The notes under the pieces are model-generated. The model searched no databases. It saw only the letters and a list, made by a program, of their open reading frames with translations, and was not told where the DNA came from. 64,000 nucleotides of DNA, taken from NCBI RefSeq assembly GCF_005222785.1, contig NZ_STGH01000003.1, positions 186,001 through 250,000 of the forward strand, read 5' to 3'. Positions within the stretch are counted from its first letter, which is position 1; every line of letters begins with the position of its first letter. The stretch is from Rhodobacter sp. SY28-1. GTDB taxonomy: Bacteria > Pseudomonadota > Alphaproteobacteria > Rhodobacterales > Rhodobacteraceae. A program made the position numbers and the translations under genes. Of this stretch, positions 48,630-57,663 are shown in pieces.

Positions 48630-50264
48630 TCAGTTCCCCGCACTCTCCATCTTCCGGTGCGCGATCACCTGCTCCAGCCAGCCCTGCTCCATCTCGGGCA
48701 CCGAGGACAGCAGAAGGTCCGTGTAATCGTCGAAGGGCGGCGTCAGCACGTCCGACTTCTGCCCGTAGCGCACCACCGCGCCCTTGAACATCACCGCGAT
48801 CTTGTCGGAAATCGCCTTCACCGTCGCCAGGTCATGGGTGATGAACAGGTAGGCCACCCCCGCCTCGGCCTGCAGGTTCAGAAGCAGCTTCAGGATGCCG
48901 TCGGCAACCAGGGGATCCAGCGCCGAGGTCACCTCGTCGCAGATGATCAGCTTCGGCTTCGCGGCCAGCGCTCGGGCGATGCAGACCCGCTGCTTCTGGC
49001 CCCCCGACAGTTCCGCCGGATAGCGGGCCGCAAAGCCCTTGCCCATCTCGATCTGGTCCAGCAGTTCCTGCACCCGACGGTCCCGCTCGGCCCCCTTGAG
49101 GCCAAAGTAGAACTCCAGCGGCCGCCCGATGATCGTCCCCACCGTCTGGCGCGGGTTCATCGCCGTGTCGGCCATCTGGTAGATCATCTGGATCTCGCGC
49201 AGGTCGTCCTTGGTGCGGCCCTTAAGGTCCGCCGACAGCGTCCGCCCGGCAAAGGTGATGCGGCCCGATGTGGGCGGCAAAAGCCCGGTGATCGCCCGCG
49301 CCAGCGTCGACTTGCCCGAGCCGCTTTCCCCCACAACGGCAAGCGTCTGGCCCACCGGCAGATCGACCGACACGTTCTTCAGCACGTCGAAGTTTGTTCC
49401 CCGATAGCGCGCGGTCAGGTTCTGCACCTGCAGGACCGGCGGGGCGGGGGGCTTCTCGTGGTGCTCCAGACTGCGGACCGAAACCAGCGCCTTGGTGTAG
49501 TCCTGCGTCGGACGGTGGATGATCTGCCCGGTTTCGCCCAGTTCCACCATCCGGCCATGGCGCAGCACCATGATCTCGTCCGCGACCTGAGCCACCACGG
49601 CCAGGTCATGCGTGATATACAGCGCCGCCACCTGGGTATCCCGGATCGCCTCCTTGATCGCCGCCAGCACGTCGATCTGCGTCGTCACATCCAGCGCGGT
49701 CGTGGGTTCGTCAAAGATCACCAGGTCCGGCTTCGGGCACAAAGCCATAGCCGTCATGCAGCGCTGCAACTGCCCGCCCGACACCTGATGCGGATAGCGC
49801 GAGCCGATCGTCTCGGGGTTCGGCAGGCCCAGCTTCCTGAACAGTGCCACCGCGCGCTTTTCGGCCTCGGACTTGCTGCACAACCCATGGCTCAGGCAGG
49901 TCTCGATCACCTGCTCCATGATCTGCCGGGCCGGGTTGAAACTCGCCGCCGCAGACTGCGAGACATAGGTCACCTCGCGCCCCCGCAAGGCCCGCAGCGC
50001 CTTGGGCGAGGCCAGGCGGATTTCCCGGCCGTTCAGGTGGATCGTCCCGCCCGTCAGCCGCACCCCGCCACGCCCGTAGGACATGGCGGAAAGCCCGATG
50101 GTGGACTTCCCCGCGCCGGATTCCCCGATCAGCCCCAGAACGCGGCCCTTCTGCAGCGTCAGGTCGACGCCATGCACCAGGGTGACCTCTTTTGGCGGCT
50201 CACCGGGCGGGTAGGACGTGGCCTCGATGACCAGGCCCTTGATCAGCAGCATGGGATCAGCCAC
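48630..50264 (-). CDS. Peptide-type ABC transporter, fused tandem ATPases (DppD-DppF type)
   Basis: The 544-residue protein holds two complete ATP-binding cassettes. The first (about residues 5-260) has Walker A GESGAGKST, signature VSGGQLQR and Walker B LVIFDEPTTALD. The second (about 285-530) has GESGSGKST, LSGGQKQR and LIICDEVTSALD. This matches dipeptide/oligopeptide importers in which DppD and DppF are one chain. It starts with GTG and overlaps the permease gene by eight bases. It energises the SBP-DppB-DppC importer encoded upstream. Confidence 0.93.
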   Translation of the reverse strand: MADPMLLIKGLVIEATSYPPGEPPKEVTLVHGVDLTLQKGRVLGLIGESGAGKSTIGLSAMSYGRGGVRLTGGTIHLNGREIRLASPKALRALRGREVTYVSQSAAASFNPARQIMEQVIETCLSHGLCSKSEAEKRAVALFRKLGLPNPETIGSRYPHQVSGGQLQRCMTAMALCPKPDLVIFDEPTTALDVTTQIDVLAAIKEAIRDTQVAALYITHDLAVVAQVADEIMVLRHGRMVELGETGQIIHRPTQDYTKALVSVRSLEHHEKPPAPPVLQVQNLTARYRGTNFDVLKNVSVDLPVGQTLAVVGESGSGKSTLARAITGLLPPTSGRITFAGRTLSADLKGRTKDDLREIQMIYQMADTAMNPRQTVGTIIGRPLEFYFGLKGAERDRRVQELLDQIEMGKGFAARYPAELSGGQKQRVCIARALAAKPKLIICDEVTSALDPLVADGILKLLLNLQAEAGVAYLFITHDLATVKAISDKIAVMFKGAVVRYGQKSDVLTPPFDDYTDLLLSSVPEMEQGWLEQVIAHRKMESAGN

Positions 50265-51072
50265 CGCGGCCTCCTTTCAGGCTGGAGGTCCGGGTCAGGA
50301 TCCAGTCCGCGACCAGGTTGACGCTGATCGCCAGGGCCGCAATCGCGGCGGCAGGCAGCAGGGCAGCAGACTTGCCATAGATCAGGCCATCCTTGTTTTC
50401 CTTGACCATCCCGCCCCAGTCGGCAAGCGGTGGCTGGATGCCAAGGCCCAGGAACGACAGGGTCGAGATGAACAGGACCGCGAAGATGAAGCGCAGTCCG
50501 AACTCGGCCACTAGCGGCGACAGGGCGTTCGGAAGGATTTCCCGGAAGATCACCCAGGTTCCCTTTTCGCCCCGCAGTTTCGCAGCCTCGACATAATCCA
50601 TCACTGCGATGTCGGCGGCGACGGCGCGAGACAGGCGGAAAACGCGGGTGGAATCGAGGAAGCCCATCACCAGGATCAGCACCGTCAGGTTCAGGGGCAG
50701 CACCGACAGCATCACCAGCGCCACGATCAGCGAGGGCACTGCCATCACCATGTCGACCACGCGCGACAGGACCTGGTCGATCCAACCGCCCTTGACCGCC
50801 GCCAGAAAGCCCAGGAAGGCCCCCAGCGAAAAGGCGAGGACCGAGGACGCCAGCGCCACGAAGATCGTGATCTGCGCGCCGTAGATCAGCCGCGAAAGGA
50901 TGTCGCGACCGATGGTGTCGGTCCCCAGCCAGAACTTGGCCGAGGGCGCCTCCCATTGCCCGCCCGAGACATCGGTGATGGCATAGGGCGCGATCCATTG
51001 CGCGAAGATCGCCACGAACAGGAAGATCCCGGTCAGGACAAGGCCGATGAGGGCGGAAATGGGTATTCTCAT
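50257..51072 (-). CDS. dppC: Peptide-type ABC transporter permease (DppC type)
   Basis: The 271-residue membrane protein has six segments and the DppC hallmarks: FWLGTDTIGRDILSRLIYGAQ near residues 47-67 and the EAA loop DYVEAAKLRGEKGTWVIFREILPNALSPL near residues 159-187. It pairs with DppB to form the channel. The ATG overlaps the dppB stop (ATGA). Confidence 0.92.
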   Translation of the reverse strand: MRIPISALIGLVLTGIFLFVAIFAQWIAPYAITDVSGGQWEAPSAKFWLGTDTIGRDILSRLIYGAQITIFVALASSVLAFSLGAFLGFLAAVKGGWIDQVLSRVVDMVMAVPSLIVALVMLSVLPLNLTVLILVMGFLDSTRVFRLSRAVAADIAVMDYVEAAKLRGEKGTWVIFREILPNALSPLVAEFGLRFIFAVLFISTLSFLGLGIQPPLADWGGMVKENKDGLIYGKSAALLPAAAIAALAISVNLVADWILTRTSSLKGGRGG

Positions 51073-52025
51073 TTCGGATGCCTCAGGCGCGGGTTGGCAA
51101 GGATGCCGATGACGTCCGCCAGCATGTTCAGGAAGATATAGACGGCGGCGAAGATCAGCCCCACCGCCTGCACCACCGGCAGGTCACGCTTGGTGACGTG
51201 GTCCACCAAGTACTGGCCAAGGGCGTTGTAGCCGAAGACGACCTCCACGACGACAACACCCACCACCAGATAGGCCAAGTTTAGCATGACTACCGACACG
51301 ACCGGCGCGATGGCGTTGGGGAAGGCATGCTTCCAGATGATAGTCATCGGCGACAGGCCCTTGAGCTCGGCCGTCTCGATGTAGGCCGATTGCATCACGT
51401 TCAGGATCGCGGCCCGCGTCATCCGCATCATGTGGGCAAGCACCACGAGGACCAGCACAACGACGGGCAGGGCGATGGCGTTCAACTTTGCCCAGAAGCT
51501 CATGCCCGGGAAGACCATGGCGACGGGCTGGAAGATCGGGATCAGCTGGGTCAGCAGGTAAATCACGAAATAGGCCGCGACGAACTCGGGCAGGGAAATC
51601 GTGGTCAGCGTGATCCCCGAGATGACCTTGTCCGGCCATTTCCCGGCATAGCGCGCGGCGATCAGGCCAAGCAGGATCGCCAGCGGCACGGCGATCACCG
51701 CCGCACATCCGGCCAGGAACAGCGTATTCCCCAGGCGCTGCCCAATCGAGGTGGCGATGTCCGCGCCATTCGTCAGCGCAGTGCCAAGATCCCCGGTCAG
51801 GACCCCGCCCAGCCACTGGAAATACCGTGTCAGCGGCGGCTCGTTCAGCCCCATCTTCTCGCGCAGGTTTGCCAGCGCCTCGGGCGTCGCCTGCTGGCCC
51901 AGGATCGCCTGCGCCGTATCCCCGGGCAGCGCCTCGACGCCCAGGAAGATCAGCGCCGACACCGCGAGCAACAGGAGGAGGCCCAGCGCAATGCGCTGGA
52001 CCACCAGTTTCAGGATCGGATGCAC
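51069..52025 (-). CDS. dppB: Peptide-type ABC transporter permease (DppB type)
   Basis: The 318-residue membrane protein has six segments and DppB features: an N-terminal LLLLLAVSALIFLGVEALPGD segment and the EAA loop YIETAELKGLSPMTIIWKHAFPNAIAPV near residues 215-242. The start is GTG. It is followed by dppC with a four-base overlap and preceded by the binding protein gene after 10 bases. Confidence 0.92.
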   Translation of the reverse strand: MHPILKLVVQRIALGLLLLLAVSALIFLGVEALPGDTAQAILGQQATPEALANLREKMGLNEPPLTRYFQWLGGVLTGDLGTALTNGADIATSIGQRLGNTLFLAGCAAVIAVPLAILLGLIAARYAGKWPDKVISGITLTTISLPEFVAAYFVIYLLTQLIPIFQPVAMVFPGMSFWAKLNAIALPVVVLVLVVLAHMMRMTRAAILNVMQSAYIETAELKGLSPMTIIWKHAFPNAIAPVVSVVMLNLAYLVVGVVVVEVVFGYNALGQYLVDHVTKRDLPVVQAVGLIFAAVYIFLNMLADVIGILANPRLRHPK

Positions 52026-52035
52026 CGCGGCCGCC

Positions 52036-53634
52036 TCAAGCGTTCAGCCAGCAGCGGACCTGCGCACGGCCGTTCATCAGCTCGCCGTTCGGATCATCCT
52101 CCCAGCCGCCGATCACGTCGCTGACACCCGACACGAAGTCGTTGAACATCGGCAGGATCAGCCCACCTTCGTCGCGCAGGATCTGCGCCATTTCGGTGTA
52201 CATGCCGGACCGCTTGGCCGCGTCGAGTTCACCCCGCGCCGCCAGCAGCAGCTCGTCGAACTTGGCGTTCTTGAACTTGGTGTCGTTCCATTCCGCCGTC
52301 GACAGGTACGCGGTGGTGTACATCTGATCCTGCACCGGACGCCCGCCCCAGTAGGACGCACAGAAGGGTGCCACGTTCCAGACGTTCGACCAGTAGCCGT
52401 CATCGGGCTCCAGCTTCACCTGCAGCGGGATGCCCGCCGCGTTGGCGGATGCCGCAAACAGGTTCGCCGCATCGACCGCCCCCGGGAAGGCGCCCGGAGC
52501 TGTCGCCAGCACGATAGGCGACCCGTCATGGCCCGACTTCGCATAGTATTCCGCCGCCTTCGCCGCGTCATACTCGCGCTGCTCGAACTTGTCCTCGAAC
52601 AACGGATAGGCCGCGTTGATCGGGAAGTCGTTGCCGGGGGTGCCAAGCCCGCCCAGGATCTTCTCGACCATCTCGCCCCGGTTGATCGCGTGTTTCAGCG
52701 CCATCCGCATGTCGTTGTTGTCAAAGGGCGCCTTGTCGCAATGCATGATGAACACATAGTGCCCGCGGCCAGCCACGGACTTGATCTGCACGCCCGGAAC
52801 GCCCTTCAGCAGTTCCACAATCTTCGGATCGACCCGGTTCATCATATGGATCTGGCCCGACTGCAAGGCAGCCGTCCGCGCGGTGTTGTCGTTGATGATC
52901 AGGATCTCGACCTCGTCGGCATGGCCGATGGTGCTGTCGAAGTAGTTCGCGTGCTTCTTGAACGTCAAACGCACGCCGGGCTCATTCACGACCACCGAGT
53001 ACGGCCCCGCGCCGATCCCCGCCGCCGGATTGTCCACGCCGCCGCCGGGCTGGATGATCAGGTGATAGTCGCCCATCAGGAAGGGCAGGTCGGCGTTGGC
53101 CGCGTTCAGCTTCAGCGTGACCATGTCACCTTCAGCTGTCATTTCAGAGATGCCCTGCACGATCCCCAGCGCGCCGGACTGGGCGCTTTCGTCGGTGTGC
53201 CGCTTCAGCGTAGCGACGACATCATCCGCCGTAACCGTGCCGCCACCGTGATACTCCACGCCCTGCCGGATCTTGAACTTCCATTCGGTCGCATCCGCGT
53301 TGGACGAGATCTCTTCAGCGATCCGCAGGTCCAGCGTGCCGTCGGGTTTCACGTCGCACAGCATCTCGCCCCAGGTCATGTTCACCTGGAACGGCACTTC
53401 CGAGGCAGCCAGCGCCGGGTCGAGGCTGTCGGTGGAACTGCCACCCTGCATGCCCAGGCGGATCACGCCGCCCTTCTTGGCCTCTTGCGCCATCGCCGCC
53501 TTGCCGAACAGCGCCGAGGCGAGACCGGCCGAAACGCCCAGTGCCGTCGTGCGGCCGACGAACTCGCGCCGGGTCATCCGCCCGGCCTTCGCCTGCGCCA
53601 CCATCCAGTCAAGCTGCTTGTGCTTGTCGTCCAT
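52036..53634 (-). CDS. Peptide-type ABC transporter substrate-binding protein (family 5)
   Basis: The 532-residue protein has a Tat-like signal (MTRREFVGRTTALGVSAGLASALFGKAAMA, twin Arg near residues 22-23). The family 5 binding fold follows, with SLDPALAASEVPFQVNMTW and KFKIRQGVEYHGGGTVTADDV. It captures peptides or related compounds in the periplasm. The gene starts the transporter part of the operon, 103 bases downstream of the CocE-type hydrolase, and has GGGAG before ATG 53634. Confidence 0.92.
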   Translation of the reverse strand: MDDKHKQLDWMVAQAKAGRMTRREFVGRTTALGVSAGLASALFGKAAMAQEAKKGGVIRLGMQGGSSTDSLDPALAASEVPFQVNMTWGEMLCDVKPDGTLDLRIAEEISSNADATEWKFKIRQGVEYHGGGTVTADDVVATLKRHTDESAQSGALGIVQGISEMTAEGDMVTLKLNAANADLPFLMGDYHLIIQPGGGVDNPAAGIGAGPYSVVVNEPGVRLTFKKHANYFDSTIGHADEVEILIINDNTARTAALQSGQIHMMNRVDPKIVELLKGVPGVQIKSVAGRGHYVFIMHCDKAPFDNNDMRMALKHAINRGEMVEKILGGLGTPGNDFPINAAYPLFEDKFEQREYDAAKAAEYYAKSGHDGSPIVLATAPGAFPGAVDAANLFAASANAAGIPLQVKLEPDDGYWSNVWNVAPFCASYWGGRPVQDQMYTTAYLSTAEWNDTKFKNAKFDELLLAARGELDAAKRSGMYTEMAQILRDEGGLILPMFNDFVSGVSDVIGGWEDDPNGELMNGRAQVRCWLNA

Positions 53635-53737
53635 TGTCGTCTCCCTGTTGTGGTCCCCGTGTCGGGGATTCTTTTGTTGACTACAGAATCAATAAACCGC
53701 GAACTTCCCCGTGCGACAAACGTTTTCTCGCGCGACC

Positions 53738-55729
53738 TCACACAAAGTCTCGTGCGACCTCCTCGTCCCAGTCGCGCTGGAAAACGACCTGTTCTCCCTC
53801 CCATGCGGTCAGAGTTGCCGTCATCCGCAAATGCGTGGCCGTCGCGGTCATCACCGTCTCGGCCCTCGTCCGGACTTGCCAGTCCCCGCGCGACAGCCGC
53901 TGTTCCCAGCTGATCTCGGCCCGGGCGGAAAGCGGGTCGGACCCGATCTCCCACCGCTCGCTGGTATGTTCGCCCGTCACCAACCCATGTGTCAGGTTCT
54001 CCGGGTCGCCCTGATCGTCCTCGACCAGCAGCGCATGACGGCCCGCGATCAGATCGGTCTCGATCCGACGGCTGGCACTTGCGCTCCGCAGCATCCGGTG
54101 CTTCCAGGGCGGCGCGGTCTCGGCCGGCGGCGGGGTCCATTCCGCCTCACCCGTGCCCTTGTGGACCGGGAGGTCCAGGCTGGCCTGCGTGATCTCCAGT
54201 GTCGCGGGTTCGGGGCTGGGCCAGACGAAGGGCCAATAGGTTGTGGACAAGGCAAGCCGCAGCCGGTGGCCCGCTGCGACGCGATAGCCTATCTGGTCCA
54301 GTGTCAGGGTGATGTCCTCGGGCACGCCCGGCAGCATCGGCTCGGGCGCCTCGGCGCTGCGACGGTGGCACAGGTTCAGGATGCCATGCGCGATCCTCAC
54401 CGAGGATCCATCCGGCGCCACATCGCACAGTCGCGCAACCAGAAAGGCCAGGGGCTTGTCCGACGACAGCCGCAAAGTCAGCGTCGCGGCCCCCAGAAGC
54501 TCCAGTGGTTCGGCCAAAGGTGCCGCGTCAAAACAGACCGACAATGCATCGTCCGCCCGCTGGTCGCCCGCCATTTCGGCATTCAACCCCATCGGAAAGA
54601 ACTCGCCCGCCGTCATCCCCAGGTGTTGTGGCGTGCAGACGCTGGCCGACAGCGGCCCCGCTTCGCCAAGACCGACGTCCGACACCAGCATCACCCGTCG
54701 ATTGACGCGCGGCGTCGGCCATTCGTCCTCGGCGATCCAATGCCCGTCCCGATGCGCGGCGCTGGGGTTCGGCGGGGCAGAGTGTAGCATATAGGCGCGG
54801 AAGGCCGGGTCGTCCTCGGCCCCGTTCTCCACCCCTTTCAACCAGCGGTCCCACCAGCGGATTGCCAGTTGCAGAAACCCGATCTTCGGCCCCGGAACCG
54901 CCGTATGCGGATACTGGTGCACCCAAGGCCCGATGATCCCCTTCACCGGCCCGCGCGCATTCTCCATCAGCTTGGCGACCGTGTTCATGTAATTGTCGTT
55001 CCAGCCGCCGATGGACAGGATCGGCACTGTCATCCGGTCCCAATCCTCGCAGATCGACCCGTGCTTCCAATAGGCGTCGCGCGTCTGGTGCGCCGCCCAG
55101 CCGGGGGCGTGGAAAGGCTGGGCGTTCAACCGCTGCAACCAGGTCTCGCGCCAGCCATTGTGCAACAAGGGATCGCCGGGGCGCGACGAATAGCTCAGCA
55201 TGACCGAGCCCCAGCCGAAGTTTTCCCCCAGAAGCGCGCCGCCCTTGAAATGGATGTCATCGGCAAAGCGGTCGGTCGTCGAATAGACCGAGATCACCGC
55301 CTTCAGCGCCGGGGGCTGCAGAAACGCGGTCTGCAGGCAATTGAACCCGCCCCAGCTTTTCCCCATCATCCCCACGGTTCCGCTGCACCAATCCTGCTTG
55401 GCCAGCCAGGCGATCACGTCGCAGGCATCCTGCAACTCTTGCGCCGAATACTCGTCCTCCATCAGCCCGTCGCTGTCGCCGTTGCCCCGGATGTCGACCC
55501 GGACGCAGGCATAGCCATGCCCGGCAACATAAGGGTGCATCAGCTCATCGCGGGGCAGGGTGCCGTCGCGCTTGCGATAGGGGATGTATTCCAGAACGGC
55601 CGGGACGGGCTTTGTGTTGGCGTTCGCAGGCATCCAGACCCGCGCCGAAAGCCTAGTGCCGTCGGGCATCGGAATGGACAGGTCCTCGATCTCGGTGATC
55701 TTTTCGGGAAACTCAGACCGAACTGTCAC
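53738..55729 (-). CDS. CocE/NonD-family hydrolase (X-Pro dipeptidyl peptidase S15 type)
   Basis: The 663-residue protein has an alpha/beta-hydrolase domain with the Ser nucleophile in GMMGKSWGGFN (near residue 125), Asp in SIGGWNDNYMN and His in GPWVHQYPHTA. A C-terminal jelly-roll domain of X-Pro peptidase/cocaine-esterase type follows (about 390-660). It cleaves esters or proline-type amides. It starts with GTG (GAGG six bases upstream) and is followed by the family 5 binding protein, so it probably acts on compounds taken up by the importer. It has no signal peptide. Confidence 0.9.
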   Translation of the reverse strand: MTVRSEFPEKITEIEDLSIPMPDGTRLSARVWMPANANTKPVPAVLEYIPYRKRDGTLPRDELMHPYVAGHGYACVRVDIRGNGDSDGLMEDEYSAQELQDACDVIAWLAKQDWCSGTVGMMGKSWGGFNCLQTAFLQPPALKAVISVYSTTDRFADDIHFKGGALLGENFGWGSVMLSYSSRPGDPLLHNGWRETWLQRLNAQPFHAPGWAAHQTRDAYWKHGSICEDWDRMTVPILSIGGWNDNYMNTVAKLMENARGPVKGIIGPWVHQYPHTAVPGPKIGFLQLAIRWWDRWLKGVENGAEDDPAFRAYMLHSAPPNPSAAHRDGHWIAEDEWPTPRVNRRVMLVSDVGLGEAGPLSASVCTPQHLGMTAGEFFPMGLNAEMAGDQRADDALSVCFDAAPLAEPLELLGAATLTLRLSSDKPLAFLVARLCDVAPDGSSVRIAHGILNLCHRRSAEAPEPMLPGVPEDITLTLDQIGYRVAAGHRLRLALSTTYWPFVWPSPEPATLEITQASLDLPVHKGTGEAEWTPPPAETAPPWKHRMLRSASASRRIETDLIAGRHALLVEDDQGDPENLTHGLVTGEHTSERWEIGSDPLSARAEISWEQRLSRGDWQVRTRAETVMTATATHLRMTATLTAWEGEQVVFQRDWDEEVARDFV

Positions 55730-55781
55730 GCGTCACCTCTCCGATTCTTTGACCCCATCGGATATTATCCGTTCGTGCAAT

Positions 55782-55964
55782 TCAAGCGCCTCTTTGCCTC
55801 CTGGTGCGCCGTCGGCTTCTCGTCGGTTTGGCCCCGGCGAGGAGCGACGAAGTCGACGACGAGCCGCCCGATCTTCCAATCTCCGCAGGTGTAAAGAAAC
55901 CGATAACGCCCGCGACCAACCAATTGATTCCAAACACCATCCAGCGTTTGTCCACCGTGGACAT
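55782..55964 (-). CDS. Small ORF with a hydrophobic N-terminal half
   Basis: ATG 55964 opens a 60-codon frame starting MSTVDKRWMVFGINWLVAG, with one predicted membrane segment at residues 8-25. The last 30 residues (SSSTSSLLAGAKPTRSRRR) come from the repeat at 55796-55867 and look like an acquired tail. A second copy of its first 25 codons, broken by a stop, lies at 57168-57242, supporting a duplicated real gene. It is just upstream of the hydrolase operon on the same strand. The function is unknown. Confidence 0.45.
   Translation of the reverse strand: MSTVDKRWMVFGINWLVAGVIGFFTPAEIGRSGGSSSTSSLLAGAKPTRSRRRTRRQRGA
55796..55867. repeat. REP-like hairpin repeat, copy 2
   Basis: This copy matches 48554-48625 in the same orientation. 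Its inner stem CTTCTCGTCGG/CCGGCGAGGAG pairs over 11 positions (with G-U), better than copy 1, and the C-to-G change restores a pair that is broken there. It lies upstream of the CocE operon and inside the 3' end of the small ORF. Confidence 0.7.
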
Positions 55965-56059
55965 CTCCACCTGTTCACCCCCGCACAGCCCCCGCGCGCG
56001 CAGTCCGGGATGAAATTCCGCTCCCCCGGGTCTACCTTGCCCATCAAAGGAGATCCCCC

Positions 56060-56995
56060 ATGTGGAACCCGCTTCTCGACCCCTCGATCCCGATCGGCAC
56101 CCAGGTCGACGCCATTGAGACCGTCATCGTCCCCCGCGCCCGCGACCTCGGCGGGTTCGAGGTCCGCCGGGCGCTGCCCTCCGCCCAGCGGCAGATGGTC
56201 GGCCCCTTCATCTTCTTCGACCAGATGGGCCCGGCCGAATTCCTGACCGGGGAAGGCATCGACGTCCGTCCCCACCCCCACATCGGCCTCGGGACCGTGA
56301 CCTACCTGATGAAAGGCCGTCTCCATCACCGCGACTCCCTTGGCACCGACGCCTGGATCGAACCCGGCGCGGTGAACTGGATGCTGGCGGGGCAGGGGAT
56401 CACCCATTCGGAACGGACGGATGGGGACGCCCGCAAAGCCCCCCTCTCGATGTTCGGCCTGCAAACCTGGCTCGCGCTTCCCAAGGACCGCGAGGAGGAC
56501 GCCGCAGGTTTCATCCACCTCGGCCGCAACCAACTCCCCGAACTCGAAGGCGAGGGGAAGCAGGTGCGCCTCATCCTCGGGCACGCCTGGGGAGAGACGG
56601 TCGACCTCGCCATGCCCTCCGAGGTCTTCTACGCCGACGCCGTCCTTCAACCCGGCGCCTCCATCCCACTCCCCGACGACCACGAGGACCGCGGGATCTA
56701 CGTCCTGCAAGGCGAGGTCACCTGCGCGGGCCAGACCTTCGAGGCGGGCCGCATGCTCGTCTTCCGCCCCGGCGATCGGGTGTCGGTTCAGGCGGGACCC
56801 GAGGGCGCCCGGGTGATGCTCCTCGGCGGCGCCACGATGGACGGCCCCCGCTTCATCTGGTGGAACTTCGTCGCCTCCTCGCGCGAGAAGATCGAGGCCG
56901 CGAAAGAGGCCTGGCGGGCGGGCGACTGGATGCACGGCCGCTTCAGCCTGCCCCCCGGCGATGACGGTGAGTTCATCCCGGCCCCGGAGCGGTGA
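56060..56995 (+). CDS. Pirin-family cupin protein
   Basis: The 311-residue bicupin has the pirin metal motif HPHIGLGTVTYL (near residue 73) with further ligands in HHRDSLGTD and HSERTDGD, and a C-terminal pirin domain including FWWNFVASSREKI-like FIWWNFVASSREKI near residue 274. Many pirins have quercetin dioxygenase activity or act as redox-linked regulators. The start is ATG 56060 with AGGAGA upstream. It stands alone before the tRNA-Asp gene. Confidence 0.9.
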   Translation: MWNPLLDPSIPIGTQVDAIETVIVPRARDLGGFEVRRALPSAQRQMVGPFIFFDQMGPAEFLTGEGIDVRPHPHIGLGTVTYLMKGRLHHRDSLGTDAWIEPGAVNWMLAGQGITHSERTDGDARKAPLSMFGLQTWLALPKDREEDAAGFIHLGRNQLPELEGEGKQVRLILGHAWGETVDLAMPSEVFYADAVLQPGASIPLPDDHEDRGIYVLQGEVTCAGQTFEAGRMLVFRPGDRVSVQAGPEGARVMLLGGATMDGPRFIWWNFVASSREKIEAAKEAWRAGDWMHGRFSLPPGDDGEFIPAPER

Positions 56996-57014
56996 AAAAC
57001 CCGCGCTTCCCCCA

Positions 57015-57043
57015 TTGACGCCCCCGGGGGAAGCGTCTATCCC
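57015..57043 (+). promoter_or_regulatory. Promoter of tRNA-Asp copy 1
   Basis: TTGACG (57015-57020) and TATCCC (57038-57043) are separated by 17 bases and lie 12 bases before the tRNA 5' end. Confidence 0.6.
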
Positions 57044-57054
57044 GCCCTCCACGC

Positions 57055-57131
57055 GCGGTGGTAGCTCAGTTGGTTAGAGTACCGGCCTGTCACGCCGGGG
57101 GTCGCGGGTTCGAGCCCCGTCCACCGCGCCA
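57055..57131 (+). tRNA. tRNA-Asp (GTC), copy 1
   Basis: A 77-nt cloverleaf with acceptor GCGGTGG pairing with CCACCGC, discriminator G and encoded CCA. The anticodon loop has GTC in CCTGTCACG, and the T-loop GGTTCGAGCC is canonical. It is identical to 59155-59231. Confidence 0.96.
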
Positions 57132-57663
57132 GTTTTCCCCCCAGATGAATCCGTGACAGCCGCAAGGGTGTCCACGGTGGACATTTCCGGATAGTTCATT
57201 GATTACAACGGGTTGGTCGTGGGCGTTAGGGGTTTCTTAGCGTATCATAGCCATGCTTCCGGCCATGTCGCGATGCTGGGTGACGCAGTCGGGTGACGTG
57301 AGGTGGGGAGTGGACGGTTGGTGCGCGCCTGTTAAACGTGTTTGGTGCGTGAATTCACGCACCCTACGGCTTGCAGGTCCTTCCGCTAGGACCTTGGTTG
57401 AGCGTCCCGTACCATAGCGTGAAGCAGTTCTGGCGAGGCGGGCGGTGATGGCACATCTGCATCCTACCCCTTGCTGTGTGTGACTAACAAATAGGTAAAG
57501 AAACCAAAACTGATGCCATGGCCGCGTAACTAACCGAAAGGAGCCTCCGGCAAACCCGGCGCGGTTCAATCGACCCTCAGAGTGAGGGGCGATGCAAAGC
57601 TTGATTCGTCACCCGATTCGGGTACAGACTGCGATATCGACCGTTTTCGATGAGATGCTGCTG
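57132..57663. other. Gap after tRNA-Asp copy 1
   Basis: About 530 bases. The first 110 hold a decayed copy of the small ORF at 55782-55964 (see the entry at 57168). The rest is mixed in composition, and an open frame on the minus strand (57237-57569) has no ribosome binding site or family resemblance. I see no integrase or insertion sequence. Confidence 0.5.
57168..57242 (+). pseudogene. Decayed copy of the small ORF at 55782-55964
   Basis: From GTG 57168 the frame reads VSTVDISG, then a TAG stop, then FIDYNGLVVGVRGFL. It aligns without gaps to MSTVDKRWMVFGINWLVAGVIGFF of the intact copy. The first 15 bases (a palindrome, TGTCCACGGTGGACA) and the GGTTGGTCG...GGGCGTTA and GGTTTCTT stretches are shared. 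Orientation is inverted relative to the intact copy. Confidence 0.6.

Noticed and set aside
53645-53675. CCCCG/CGGGG hairpin followed by T residues on the plus strand
   Set aside because: On the plus strand it would end a transcript antisense to all nearby genes; on the minus strand it has no T tract.
57237-57569. 110-codon minus-strand frame after tRNA-Asp copy 1
   Set aside because: No ribosome binding site, no hydrophobic or domain pattern, and it runs antisense to the tail of the decayed small ORF copy.
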